A stretch of 64,000 nucleotides of DNA, from assembly GCA_035222895.1 (NCBI GenBank), contig JAVYIG010000060.1, forward strand, positions 558,001 through 622,000, given 5' to 3'. The DNA comes from Strongylocentrotus droebachiensis (Eukaryota; Echinodermata; Echinoidea; Camarodonta; Strongylocentrotidae). Position numbers and translations under genes: made by a program. Shown one piece after another: positions 47,583-59,829 of this stretch (within the stretch, counting starts at the first letter, position 1; each line of letters opens with the position of its first letter). Below the pieces are notes generated by a model. It worked only from the letters and a program-made list of their open reading frames with translations. It was not told the DNA's origin and ran no database searches.

Positions 47583-47760
47583 GACCCCTGTTACAGTGAG
47601 CAAAAGGCCAGGCCTGGCCTAGCACTGTAAACGCGCAAAAGGCCAAATGCGAGGCCAAACTGGCCGCGCATTTGGCCCTGCTCTGGAGGTAGTCTCGGCC
47701 GCGGCCAGGCCGCGGCCTGGCCTGGCCCGGCTGTAAACTGTAAACGTAAACTGTAAACGC
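47583..47760. other. GC-rich palindromic cluster
   Basis: TTACAGTG (about 47590) pairs with CACTGTAA (about 47623). GGCCAAATGCG pairs with CGCATTTGGCC across about 20 bases. Then come dense GGCCGCGGCCAGGCCGCGGCC motifs and three TGTAAAC/GTAAACTG repeats. It stands out from the AT-rich surroundings. Possibly the end of a transposon; no partner end identified. Confidence 0.55.
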
Positions 47761-47764
47761 ACCA

Positions 47765-48022
47765 AATGTCGTCAGAGCAAATGTCACCGGAGCAAGTGTC
47801 GCTTCATGTGGAGCAAATGTCGGTGGAGCAATTGTCCGCGGAGCAAATGTCGGCGGAGCAAATTGGCGGCGGAGCAATTGTCGGCGGAGCATCTGTCGGC
47901 GGAGCAAGTGTCGGCGGAGCAAGTGTCGGCAGAGCATTCGACGTCAGTGCAATTGTCGCGGAGAAAATGTCGCGGAACGATTTTCGCGTTTTGCGGTGCA
48001 AATGTCGGCGGAGCATGTGTCA
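47765..48022. repeat. 15-bp minisatellite (GTCGGCGGAGCAAAT)
   Basis: About sixteen 15-bp units. Because 15 is a multiple of three, both strands give repeating pentapeptide frames (SAEQM type), which explains the long open frames. I do not consider these genes. Confidence 0.85.
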
Positions 48023-48057
48023 TGGAACCCAGAGTTCGACTTGTTTCACATGTGTCA

Positions 48058-48307
48058 TATATGCAATGGCCAGCTTGCAACCATTTTTGATCAAATTACG
48101 GTGGGTGAACTTTCAAAAGTCAATGAGACATGAGGGTTCCAATGAAAGAGATATTGATAAGGTACGTCGGGGTGGATGTGCTTTTCGTTTAAACAAAAAA
48201 TGATTTTTTTTTTAAAAGGATTTTGGGGGTAAAATTCCATAGGCTAATATGTTAGGCTGCTGACTCTGAAGATTGGGGGCGTTGTCAAATGAGACTAAAC
48301 GGAGCTA
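48058..48307 (-). mobile_element. Partial MITE related to 25721..26319
   Basis: Reverse complement of about 25721..25975, ending at CGGAGCTA. The other end is missing and the 15-bp minisatellite takes its place. The minisatellite unit contains GGAGCAAAT, similar to the missing end GGAGCAATA, so it may have grown from that end. Confidence 0.7.
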
Positions 48308-48359
48308 CATGCCCCCCCCCCCCCCCCCCACCTCTGCGATAGACACCCATGTCTGGAAC

Positions 48360-48700
48360 ACTTATACACCGTATCAGGACAATTCCCCCCTGGGCAATCT
48401 TCCCCCCGTAAAAATACCCCCCGAAAAAATACCGCCGTAGGACGATTGTCCCCCCCCCCCCCCCGGAAAATTACCCTCGGAGATTTACCCCCGAGGACAA
48501 TTACCCCCCGAGGACAACTACCCCCAATTAGAGTTACCCCCGAGGACAATTACCACCCGAGGACAATTACCCCCAAGGACAACTATCCCCGAGGACAACT
48601 ACCCCTCCCCCCTCCGAGGACAATCCCCCCCCCCCCCCGAGGACAAAAAAAAACACCAAAGGACAACTACCCCGAATGACAATCACCCCCCAGGAATTTA
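48360..48700. repeat. GAGGACAATTACCCCC minisatellite
   Basis: About 16-bp units with variable C runs. An inverted array of the same unit lies at 49965..50335. Confidence 0.85.
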
Positions 48701-49964
48701 TAACACTGTGACGTATAATGCAAACTTCTTTCCAAATTGCTTTTTACTGAACATTTCATAAACCTTCATTTCTTTGTTATTTATAAAGTTCATTTCAGTC
48801 TTTTCAAATTATTCAATTCGATATGGGTGAGGGTGGGGGGGGGGGGGGTGGAGGTTGCCCAATTTCCCTGTAGTTTTGCTACCGAGTAAAGAACATAAAT
48901 TACATTTCTTAGAAAATGAACAATATATTGCGCGCAGATAAGTACGCGTTACAGCCTCTCTCACCATCAATGGCACAACAAAGAAATTAGGATGTAAGAT
49001 TACCTTTATGCATCCTCTGTAACTTTTTTAATCAGCTGATCCTGTATTTGTCTTTGTATGTATAATGGGCCCTCATCCATGCCATGATCCATGATTAAGG
49101 TTTTCTTCACGTTATCTATTTATTTTGAAAAAGAAATTGCCTTCAAGTTATTTGTACGGTGCCATGTCAAAAGAAAATAAATATCCGCTCTCTGGTAATT
49201 CATTTCATTTGATTTGGTAACTCCAGAGGATTTGGAAAACGTTGATTTCGTATAAAAAAAATCAAATATCAGAATCGGTTAAAAATTGTAATTACATGAG
49301 AAAATAAAATGTTGAAGATACTAAAAAGTCTTCCTTCCCCGCTCACTGATAATATTTTTACAGCAATGCAAATAAGGGCAACAAGAGGCCCGAATGTCCT
49401 CATATTCGTGTATCAAGGTCATGACTGAATATATCACTTTGTATGCATGTACATTCGGCGGCAAGGTGCCCGCATACAGTACTTTAAATCGTTTCTAGTG
49501 TGTGGATTAAAAACTAATTTGTTACCAGTTTGAAAATATCTTCTCCTTTTTATCCATAAGTGTGCCCATACGTGTGTGCATAGCACTTGACGAGTGCCAG
49601 AGTCACGAAAAATAATAGTCTGTAAATACTTTGGGATTCGGGAGAAACTTTTAATTTCTTAAGAGGGTACCGTGACTAACAGAAAGTTAAAATAACGCTG
49701 CTCCAGAGAAATGTCATTTCTATGCAATTTTGAAAATTACCTACAAATTTAAATTACCTAAAAATTACATCCTTCGTGGAAAGCAGCAACCGCACTGGCG
49801 TTGCATAAATTATAATAAAAGGTAAATGTGTAGTAATGAGGTAGACAACGTACTATAGTATTTGAACAAATATGGGTTCATGCAGGGGATCTTATGGGCA
49901 CGTAGCCATCTCTCAATGTGTCAGATCGTCTTTTGCCATTGCATCCTGATTGTCCACGGGGGTA
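48701..49964. other. Anonymous sequence between inverted minisatellites
   Basis: No gene recognised. A G-run is at 48834..48850. If the flanking arrays are terminal repeats this would be the interior of a non-autonomous element of about 2 kb. Confidence 0.4.
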
Positions 49965-50335
49965 GTTGTCATCGGGGGGGGGGGGGGGTTATCCTCGGGG
50001 GGTAATTATCATCGGGCGTAGTTGTCCTCGGGGGGTAATTATCCTCGGGGTGTAATTGGCCACGGCGGTATTTGTCCAAGGGGATGATTGACCTCGGGGG
50101 GGGGGGTGATTGACCTCGGGGGTAATTTTCCTCGGGGTGGGGGGCGTAATTGTCCTCAGGGGGTAATTGTCCTCGGGGGGAAGTCGTCCTCGTGGGGTAA
50201 TTCTCCGGGGGGTAATTTTACGGGGGGTAATTGTCCTAGGGGGTAGTTGTCCTCGGGGGGTGATTCTCCGGGGGGTTATATTCCAGGGGGTAATTGTCCT
50301 TTGGGGGTAGTTTTGTGGGGGGATTTTCAGGGTTT
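49965..50335. repeat. Inverted GAGGACAATTACCCCC minisatellite
   Basis: Appears on this strand as GGGGGTAATTGTCCTC units, about twenty copies with variable G runs. Confidence 0.85.
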
Positions 50336-53067
50336 CCTTATAAACATATGGGCCAAACGCTTACCTTATCATGAAAAGAATGTTTAATATTTATAAATAA
50401 AATGGCGCAAAATATAAGTTTTTGAATGACAGCGTCGTAAAAACCAAACAGTAACAAAAATAACAGCAGCAGCCTTCACCTTTTCTCTTTTATCCTCAAG
50501 CGAGGCCTTCCATAATTGCAATACATATTTACATTAATTACTTAATGATTGAGTGAAACATAACATTACACAATCATGCCCTAACAAAAGTTTGAGCAAC
50601 GACTTGACAATCTTTTTACCGTAACATTTATTAACGAAAAAAGATGAGTTCAGAAATAAACAATATGAAATGAAACAATAGGATTGATCGAGAGGAAGGA
50701 AAAGAGACAGGAAGGATATGAATTAAGACAAGAATAATAGGATATGATCGTGGGAGGGTATTTACTAAAACAATCAATTTGAAGTTATATACAAATGTGA
50801 GGAACAAACAAAGACCAAAAGTCCATCAACTTGTCCCCAGATATATGAAATGAAAATAATCTAACACAGTTACACTGGTATTAAACCGATTTAAAATAAA
50901 GCAATAGCACAACGCAAGGGAAAAATTAACTTCTTAAACGTTATGAGATTTTGTGAATTATATATCTTGTAATGTTTGTCTTAGCTTGATAAAGAATGGC
51001 CCTTTTTTAATAAACTGCATCACTTTGGATCACTTTATGTAATTATGGTTTGGTAAAGAACGTAATTAAATGTTGGTATCCGAATGTGGGTGGATTGCCA
51101 GGTGGAGTATATGTGCAACCGAACAATTTACCTGAAAACAATAATTTGAAAACTTGAAGAGCGGCGCAAATTGCGCAAATACGAGAACATAAAATTATCT
51201 AATAATATTGCGACATGTGCAGGCCTGTATCTGGAACTTCTACTGCCTAACTATAGATAGAACGATCTAGGCACGTTAGAGCCACCTTCTCGATTGTGAC
51301 CATAATACTATCTACGTTTCATTAATATTGTGATTAAACACGTTTATCGAGTTTCAGTGAAGTAAACGCATCGTATTTTTATTTTGTGTAAAATGTTTAC
51401 TGTCAACCATTTGACAGGAGACCAATGATGTACATGTATTCCGTCTTTCCATCAAATACTATATGTTCGTCCTTGATATTCAGTTCAGTGTATAGCGTTA
51501 TAACGGCTTGTATTAAATAGTCGAAAAGTCGAAGACTGAAATGCTCTTTTCACTTAAGTCACCCCACCGTTTATCCGAGGCCGCCGATACATTGGCGCTT
51601 TTTATTTATAGTGTACATAATAATAGAGGTAATCATTATTAATGGTATCTCGGACATTCAATGTTGCTTTGCCCAACTCCGCTCCTTAAACAGTAGTGTA
51701 TTGAATGGATGTCACGAACAATACACGGGTCAACGCTTCCCTTTTGTTTCTAGACCCCCCCCCCCCCTCCCCCACTTTTCCCTCTCCCCTCTCATCAAAC
51801 TCGCCTTTCATGCTATGGCTACATTGCGTTAATATTTTATGCGCCATATATAATGTTAGTGATTGTGATAGATTTTGAGCGAAATAATGGGAATTAGATA
51901 AGAAAAAAGTATTAAACAGGGAAACAAGACCCGCAAAATCATTTTGCTAGTTTAACTTGACATAAAAGCAAGCGAAGGAAGATGGATATCATATTTAGAG
52001 TTAAAAAATATACAATATGAGTGAGATAAGTCGGAGAGACAGAAAGTTGGACGTAGTCTGTACTGTATTCATTATTGTGATATTTGTCTCTCTAATCACC
52101 CCTCCCCGGCCTTTTTTCTTTCTTTTTTGTTTGTTTATATCTTTTCGCCTAAGTATAATGACCGACGTATATCATCACCATCAATATAGCATAATAAACA
52201 TTTTTTTCAGTTTGATTCAACAGAGATTAACATTCAAAAGTTTTACTTTATATACTTATTGTACTGTAATATTCTTCTTATTTCCATTTCATCTGGCGCT
52301 CATTCCGTGTTTTCCTTCTCCATATCGAGATTATGGTATAATAATTTATCTCAAGATCGAAACAGGAATACTTTCGGAATAAAAGATGTAAGATGTATAT
52401 TGTTTCCTTTAATATAACATATAATGAACGTTTCATTGTATTTCCATGCAACAGAGATTTACATTCAAAACCAAAACTTTTACTGTCTATAGTTTTTGTA
52501 CAGTAATATAATTCTCATTTCGACATTATCAGCCGCTTGTTCTGTATTTTCGTTTCCTATAATAAATATAAGGGATATGTGTACATCAACATGGAAATGT
52601 TATAATAATTTATCTCAAAGAAGGAATGATGCCGGCATGCAAGCAAATGGCGGAATAGAAAACAATATGAAAGATGAAGATGGAAACGACATTGGCAGAT
52701 AGACATAGAGAGAGACACAGAGAAGCAGACCGACATACACAGAGAGAGAGAGAAAGAGTGAGACAGAGACATACAGACAGAGAGAGGAACAAGAGGGAGA
52801 GAGAGAGAGAAGAGGGACAGACAGACAGAGAGAGAGAGAGGGAGAGAGAGAGAGTTGAGAGAGTGAGAGAGAGTTGGACGCTTCATTATAATTATTACTA
52901 GTGTTATTATAATTATTAATAGTAGTATCTTTATTGTTGTCATTATTACAGTACTATCATTATTGTTTTCTTTATCACTATTATCTTTGTTATCATTTTA
53001 AAAACAAAGAATATTTTTGTGGAAGTTTGTCTATTTAAGAATAGAAGTAATGTTTTTTGTGCTGGTA
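50336..53067. other. Anonymous sequence with a GA microsatellite
   Basis: A segment near 52260..52355 is loosely repeated at 52500..52620 (both end TTATAATAATTTATCTCAA-like). A GA tract lies at 52700..52870. The 121-codon frame at 52017 is hydrophobic and AT-driven; no domain recognised. Confidence 0.45.
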
Positions 53068-53090
53068 TGGTGGCCCTGAAAAGGGCAGTT
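53068..53090 (-). terminator. Histone-type 3' stem-loop signal
   Basis: The minus strand reads AACTGCCCTTTTCAGGGCCA then CCA. It differs from the metazoan histone mRNA 3' end (AAC-GGCTCTTTTCAGAGCC-ACCA) at three positions, two of which compensate each other in the stem. Such hairpins bind SLBP and direct histone 3' processing. No histone reading frame lies upstream on that strand, and no CAAGAAAGA-type downstream element follows. It may be the remnant of a histone gene or a coincidence. Confidence 0.4.
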
Positions 53091-54621
53091 TGGTTATGAT
53101 TTTAGGAAGAAGAAGGTGAACTCCTTTCATTCCTGCGCAGTTTTCGACACTTGCCGTTTACTGCATCACGAATGCGGCGGACATTCATCGGGGCATCGAA
53201 TGATCTTAATCTCTTGATGAAATACAAACACTTGAAGCCAGTATTTAGTGGAGGCAAACAAAACATTGCAGCTGATGGGTTCGAAAATCAAAACAAAATA
53301 GACTTCCTGTTTTTTCACTGCAGATCAAAACAAAGCAAATGCAAAGTGGGCAGACTGTAGTTCAGATAATCCCGCTATTGTTTTCTTTCATTGGAATAAT
53401 CCAGCAGCTCCATCTTCACACGCAAACAGGCCAGTGAATGGACTGTCGTTGTTGTTGTTGTTTAATTTAGGCGAGTCAGTCAGTTAATTACCATTATTGC
53501 CGAAAAATATGAACAATTTGTTTTAAATTCGATTTTATGTATATGCACTCACATAGTATGCGTGTATAAATATATATAAATAATATTTTTGTTAAAAAGA
53601 TATATTATCTTATAAGATATATAAATAATACATTCCTTGGTCAAGCTTTGCTTAAAAGAGATTATGATAGTACAGACAGAATGAATCGAATGTGTATGTT
53701 CATTATATTATATTGTGATCTATAATACGAGCTTGAATATGAACACATAATACATATTTGAATTTCTATAATATTATTTATTACTTGACTGAGCAGCAAA
53801 GTGAATCAGAGGGCAAGTCATACATATCATGTACATTATAAGTTCCTAACGCTTTCTTTTATACAAATACCCCAACAAAGTTTTTAAAAGGTTAAATGCA
53901 TACGGGGGCACGGGGCAAAGGGAGATATGGAGGCAGACTGCACCCCTAATGGTTGACAAATGACACAAAAAATAGAAGAGAGGGAAAGAGAGGAGAGAAG
54001 AGATGAAGTGGGCGTTATACCAAGTCCAAAAAAAAATAATATTAAAACCTTTCGCAAAATGCTTTTTGCCTCTTTATTTAAACAACAATGGAATAGCAAT
54101 GGGATTGGAAGGGGGGGGGGGGGTTAATGCACAATATCATGTTTGTTCAAACCGGCGAAATAAAAACATTCCCGCGAGTTGGTAAACTCGAAAATCCTTT
54201 CGTCTTCTTTTAAATCACTACCCTCGTACGCAAACTTGTATGAAAATGAATTTATATCGACTTAATAAAGAATACACATTTTACAATGATTTCGCACAGC
54301 AATTGGTTGATGGTCGCTGAAGATTGAGGTCGCTAATTGCCCCCTCCCCCCCCCCCGACTGGATATGCCAGGTATGCCACTACGTATACATGACCTTAGT
54401 TTTGCGAGTTTGTGTTCAGTTGTTTCTTAAGCACTAAGTTCTCTTTGTATATTAAAGCCCCACTGTCCCACTTGTAGCTACTTGCTCCCTATATAAAGAA
54501 ACATTTCCCAATCGGTGCATGTTGGTCCCCATGATCCTCTTTTTCTTATGTTAGTTGAGAGCTGAGTTGAGGAGATAGCCACCTGTCAGTGACCTGGCTG
54601 GGTGGTCTAATCAATTCATGC
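53091..54621. other. Anonymous sequence
   Basis: Minus strand upstream of the stem-loop is open for some 50 codons (ending SSPSSS then stop near 53111) but matches no protein I know. The remainder is AT-rich with G or C runs near 54109..54122 and 54344..54356. Confidence 0.4.
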
Positions 54622-55571
54622 CAGGGGCGGCGATCACAGGGGGACGGGGGGGGGGAAGGACACGTCCCTCTCAATTTTGTTAAGGGGGATCGTCCCCCTC
54701 TCAGAATTTGAAAAGTGCAAAAATAAATGTATAGCAAATACTGACTAAATACTGCAACTCACTTTTAGGCTCTGGAGGGCTCATATCAAGAGTGCAGCGT
54801 TTAGACAAATAAAAATGCAAAAATCTTCTTACTCGGAAGCTACGCCTCCTCGCATAATATTCTTCAAAATGTACAAGTAAATACCGAGAAAAGTAAGGTG
54901 TGAAAAAGGTATATTGTTTGTTTTGATACTATAGTTTTGCTAAGACTTTAATTTTTATAATACAGCAAAACTTCAAAAACCTGTGAGGGGGTAGTTTACT
55001 TCCATCACCTTTACCCCTCTCATTCACTATTACTCCCTCGCACTTGCGGGGGGCTTTTGGGAAAGTTCCCCCTAAATCCCAAATTAAATTCAAACGTGGT
55101 TTATTTATAATTAATTCGATACCAGTGATTTATAAATATTGCTGAAATGGCATGATATTTCCCTGACCTTCCGGGGGCTCTGCCCCTGGACCCCACCAAG
55201 GACCCGAAGGCGGGCCCTGGTTGCTCATCTGACCGTAAATAAATGCCTAAAACGCCTGAGCTTCCGGGGGCTCTGCCCCCTGGACCGCACTCTAATTAGT
55301 GACCTGCGTGCCAGTGTCACAAATAAGGTATCAAAATATAAACCCTTGAGCGTCATGGGGTTCCGCCCCTTGACAACCGCTGGGGCTTTGCCCCTGGACT
55401 CCACACCAATGTATGCTCCGCTTTGCTTTGCTCTACCTGATCGTAAATACTTTAGCCCCCCCCCCCCCTCATTTAGAAAAACGTTCCCAGGGCCTGCGTA
55501 ACATGTAAGAGTGGTGTTGATGCAGATTTTTATCTCCCCCCCCAAAAAAAAAAAAAAAAAAACCGCCCCTG
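54622..55571. mobile_element. hAT-like element with CTCTGCCCCTGGA repeats
   Basis: Starts CAGGGGCGGCG and ends ACCGCCCCTG, a 9-10 bp inverted terminal repeat of hAT type. The flanking octamers ATTCATGC and CTTCTGGC agree at only 5 of 8 positions, so the target duplication is weak. Inside, a unit of about 92 bp with TTCCGGGGGCTCTGCCCC recurs three to four times. Related sequence in the opposite orientation is near 61560..61800. Confidence 0.6.
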
Positions 55572-56985
55572 CTTCTGGCCCAGTAGTCTTTAAAGCTTTG
55601 AGCATTTGCAAAAATAATGCTTCCTCACCCCGCGATACCAGTGAAAAAGAAAGGCAAGACACCGCATGTTAGGCTTCCAACTTAAACCCTTAAATATAGT
55701 CCACAATCAAGTTTTTGACGTGGTTATCTGGACTTTATTATTCATTAAAATATAAACTAGACAGCTAGTTGTTCAGATGATATTGTAAACAACTGATTAC
55801 ATTTTAAACAGGTCGTATCATTTTTAAACAACCCTTTTAAACATTGTTGTTATTGTGTATGACCCAATAAATAGGTATTGCGACTCTTCCGATAAGGATA
55901 AAATTTGAATGCAGGTTTATTGCAAGCAAAAGACGCCACCGTCTTTTAGACAAACACAAGGCAGCTTTTGGTGGGCAATTCCCGCATCTGGGATTTTAGT
56001 GAATGCAGCCTTCCCGCGTGCGTTCTTAGGTTAAAGTAGATATTCATTGATTTAAAAAACTAACTTTATTTTCATTATGGCAAAGTTGAAACTTTAAATC
56101 GACAAGGTTATCAAAATTCAATGCTTGGAAAAATTCTAAGTAACCACTATTATAAATTACAAAACGCTTAAATACAGCCCCGGCACAGCACCCGAACTCT
56201 GCCGTCGATGTGTGAGATCACAGTATGGACATGACTTGCACAAGCAGACGATGCCTCATGGCATCTCTCACATTTTCAGTGCCTGTGTTTTCATCTTCTC
56301 TCGAGTTCTTTCTCTTACTTCACTACCGTCAGGCTAAATATATAATTATTACCTCACTCTCATCCCCGCGCATGTTTTTATTTTGATGACAAATGCAGCG
56401 ATACAAAAATCAAGGAATCTGTCGCTTGTTAACAAAATAAGACGCCATTGTATATTCAGCTGCACGCACCGGGGTATGTTCGGCGTTTCAAGAGGGAACA
56501 AATGCCGTCCTTAATATCATTCCGGGGGTTTTCAATTTGAAAGTCTGGTTTATTTGATGGTTAATTAACACATATCCTGTGTATTTACAAGCAAAAGATT
56601 TTAGTTATCGGAATCGGGTCATATCCCCCTTTGAATGGTTTGACATGCCATTACATTTATATACACTAAACTCATCATAATTTGAGAAATAATAGCTTTG
56701 CAATTATGTTCATTCTTTATGGGATGTCGTCTGCTTGGGCAGTGTTGGTCAATATAGTGACGTCATTAAAAACATCGTTATTTTTCCGGCGAATCTCTCG
56801 CATATCCCAGCTGCTATGGAGGTGTTTTTATTTGTATTTGTATAAATCACCCGATATGTAGTTGACCTAAAACTTTTACGATGGCCATCTGTTAGCTTAC
56901 CAGCTTCTAGTGATACATTAGTTGACATATTTGTGATCTTCTTTGAATTTCACCTTTAAAACCCCGCGGTTTCTCGTGCATGGTA
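55572..56985. other. Anonymous sequence
   Basis: No gene, repeat boundary or RNA recognised. Confidence 0.4.
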
Positions 56986-57330
56986 TTTAATCCAAGGCGC
57001 CTGAGGTCGATGTCCGGGCGGCGATCGCCCGGGCACCGATCACCGGTAAGCCGCCGGCCAATTTCTTTGAAATCAGCCGATGGCCGGTGGGTGACCGCTC
57101 GGGAATCGGTGGGTCATCGGTCGGTCACTGCCGGGTGGCCGACACGAAAAGCTCCCGGATTTTCCCCAGTTTTGACCTAAAATAGACCGGCGACCGACGG
57201 GAAATTGACAAGGCACCGCCTAGGCTTCGCTGGAGCTCTAGCTTGCTCGACTTCTCCAGAAGTCGTTGGGCGATGCCTAAATTCCAGGGGCGACCGAGCA
57301 GACTAAAAATCGGTCGGTCGCCACTCTAAG
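56986..57330. repeat. CpG-rich CGGTCGGTCACC repeats with palindromes
   Basis: GC-rich island with variants of GATCACCGG, CGGTGGGTCA and CGGTCGGTCAC, and a palindrome CCGGGCGGCGATCGCCCGGG near 57014. Open frames in it are compositional. Confidence 0.55.
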
Positions 57331-57574
57331 TTGTGACCATAGGTTAACATATGAACAAATGTGTAACTAATAATGTGTTTATCAGTCATATATCATTATT
57401 TACACGGATGTCGTAACGAATCAGAGATTCTACTATTTTATGCCATTGTGCGATTCCAGGGTATTTGGTTTTGTGGTGTCCCATTCGTCCCCAAGTATTT
57501 CGGAGTTATAAACAAATGCATTCTACTACACCTGGATGTAGAGAGGCAAATGTGGATGAATGCCTTGCCAAAGG

Positions 57575-57655
57575 ACGCTAGTGCTGGCTGGGATTCCAAA
57601 CCTCAAACCTTTGATTAAGAGTCGAATGAATGAAGCACCATACTTCGACGCATTT
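57575..57655 (-). repeat. tRNA-Lys-like SINE head, degenerate
   Basis: The minus strand contains CGACTCTTAATCAAAGG, like the anticodon arm of tRNA-Lys (CTCTTAATC), followed by GAGGTTTGGAATCCC, a degenerate T-arm. Related, more decayed stretches lie at about 29575..29625 and 30205..30260. Not a functional tRNA. Confidence 0.45.
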
Positions 57656-57840
57656 CTCTTTGAATAAAGCTCAAGTAAGGGGGAAAATTACTTTACTCAT
57701 ATAATACAATCATCGATATTATCATTACAATCTGATGAGGTTGTTAATGTATGACTAAAACAACCCTGGACTTGGATATTCAAGTATATTTCGGACAAAG
57801 AGCTCATAATACCTATATCCTCTGTCAATTAGAAAGCATA

Positions 57841-58296
57841 CTAATATATACAGTAGGCTTGCGGGTGCACCATGTGAGAGAGAGGGAGGATTGAGGTAAT
57901 CTTTCTTGAGGGTGTGTAGTCCTGAAAAGTCATGACAGTCATGAGAGCATTTGCACGTAATTCATCCATTTTGTTCTGCAGTGAGCGTACATTCCCCAAA
58001 ACAATTGAAGGTAGCGGTGAATTGTGTCTGTGTCTTCGTAGTCTCCGTCGCAGACCGCCGGGTTTTCCTCTCTTGCGTAGCTTAACTTCCCGTGGAAAGT
58101 TTTCATATTCGCTGGGCTTGCTGCCCACACCCGTGGGGTGGTAGGACAGCAGCTCCGCTCGTGTGTACGAGACGCTAGCTCCTTGGGTGTGGTCATAGTC
58201 AGAGGGCAGACAGGTTGTCAGTTTAAACAACCTCGTAAACAGCAGCACAAACATCAGTAACAAGGTCCATCTGAAGCCTAACAGATGAGACTCCAT
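57841..58296 (-). pseudogene. LINE ORF2 N-terminal region, decayed
   Basis: A 151-codon minus-strand frame begins MESHLLGF with a hydrophobic stretch (residues 10..22). It then has a basic KRGKPGGLRRRLRRHR segment and PLPSIVLGNVRSLQNKMDEL. The last block is the start of the endonuclease domain in a widespread class of LINEs (usually ...LPSIILgNVRSLrNKmDELra). After RANA the similarity is lost, and the conserved ...TETWL part does not follow. The rest of the endonuclease and the reverse transcriptase are missing. Different element from 2831..3660 or another part of the same family; cannot be told. Confidence 0.75.
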
Positions 58297-59829
58297 TTTG
58301 ACACAACTTCACACAAACACAAGTCCACAAAAGTACTAAAAAGTGAAAATATACCAACGAAAAACAGGAACACAAAAAGCCAGTGGTGGTCGCCACGGTG
58401 CAGCGCCCTCTCCATTCATATGTTCCCATTAACAGTTTCTCCTGCTCTCCTTACTTTTCTTCTTTACTCTCTCTCTCTCTCGGTCTCTCTTTCTCCCTCT
58501 TGTCTCTCTCTCTCTATGGGAGACTGAGAGAGAACAAGAGAATGTGTGCGTGTGTTTATACGTGTGAGAGAGGGATGGGCAGAAAGAGAGAGAGGGGTGA
58601 GAAAGAGAGTGTATATTTGTATGTGTGCGTGGGATAGAGATTGAGAAAGAGAGATGGAGAGAGATAGAAAGACATAAATAAAGAGAGAAAGTGTGTGTGT
58701 GTGTGCGTGTGCGTGTGTATGTGTGTGTATGTTTGCGTGGGATCGAGAATGAGAAAAAGAGATGGAGAGAGAGAGAGAAAGACAGAGGGTTATTTAGAAA
58801 GAGAGAGAGAGAGAGAGAGGAGGAGACATCTTGCAAGGATGTCTTCAACACCATGTTTCCGATGTACAATCATAAATACGAGTAAGTATCCAGTGTGTTT
58901 TACCAATGTTTGATGTTTCTCGGACTGGTATTCTAATTACATGTCCACTGTCTCAAATAAATTCGCACATTTCCATTTTATCGATTTCTCTGCCTCCCCC
59001 CCCCCTGTTTTTTGTTTCTCTCTCTCTCTCTCTCTCTTCCTCTCATATGGAAACGTTTTATCATCCGCTGAATCTGACTTACGTGTTTAGAACAAATAAG
59101 CATTTTTTCATGTAAAAGTGAAGTTTTCTAAAAAGTGTGTTTCTTTCCAGCATTGTGGTGCCTGGGAGGCATTTGGGTAACATTTCGTAAAGTACTAACA
59201 AAAAGAAAAAAAGTGCAATTTCTCTGCTCCTTTGTCGGAAAAAAACATACAAATCCAGCACAATGTCGTCTCTTTTTGCATTGGGGAAGAGTAAAATAGC
59301 TAGTTTCAATCACACTACGGCCGCTCTCGCAAGCTTTCACTCGTTCCATTGTGGTCAAGCAGTTTTGGGGTGAGCGGCTAATGAATATACTTATCGTTAG
59401 CTTTCTTCTAGTATTAACCTTGTTTTGATTGATTGTATATGTTTGTCGGAATAAAGGAAACATACAAGCTTGACAAATGATCTTCAGCGTCTGAAGTCCC
59501 GGATGCAGGCGCAAATAAACAGGTTCTAATGACGTCATCATCGCTAAATCGGCGTCTTGTTTCGTAAAATCCTACACTTTCACAATGTTCAATTTTTAAT
59601 GAAGTATACATTATTTTTTTCGGAATCCAGTGAAGTTTTGGGTTTTATTTAATGAGTAATTTTAAAATAAGAGCCATATTACTGTCTCGATTTATTGGAT
59701 TGTACCATTGAAGTCGCAGGGTAGAAAGATGCATTTTCAAACCGTGCCAAATTTTATTTACGTACCGACATTTTGCTAAATGAGTTAGTGTTGTGTTTAA
59801 AGAATCCGCTGCTTTCTGCTCTACTTTAA
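58297..59829. other. Microsatellite-rich and anonymous sequence
   Basis: CT tract 58469..58527, GA-rich 58560..58690, GT tract 58691..58735, GA tract 58796..58820 and CT tract 59018..59045. Beyond 59050 no feature recognised. Confidence 0.6.

Noticed and set aside
47575..48203. Open frames on both strands with pentapeptide repeats (AEQMS, RRHLL)
   Set aside because: Explained by the 15-bp minisatellite, whose period keeps any stop-free frame open.
48360..48700. CRISPR-like regular repeats
   Set aside because: Eukaryotic minisatellite with variable units and no unique spacers of constant length.
52557..52943. Serine/leucine-rich frame of 128 codons
   Set aside because: Reading of a GA/CT microsatellite.
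53091..53300. Histone coding region upstream of the stem-loop
   Set aside because: None of the minus-strand frames shows a core histone or H1 C terminus.
58429..58869. Minus frame of 146 codons rich in S, L, H and T
   Set aside because: CT and GT microsatellites.
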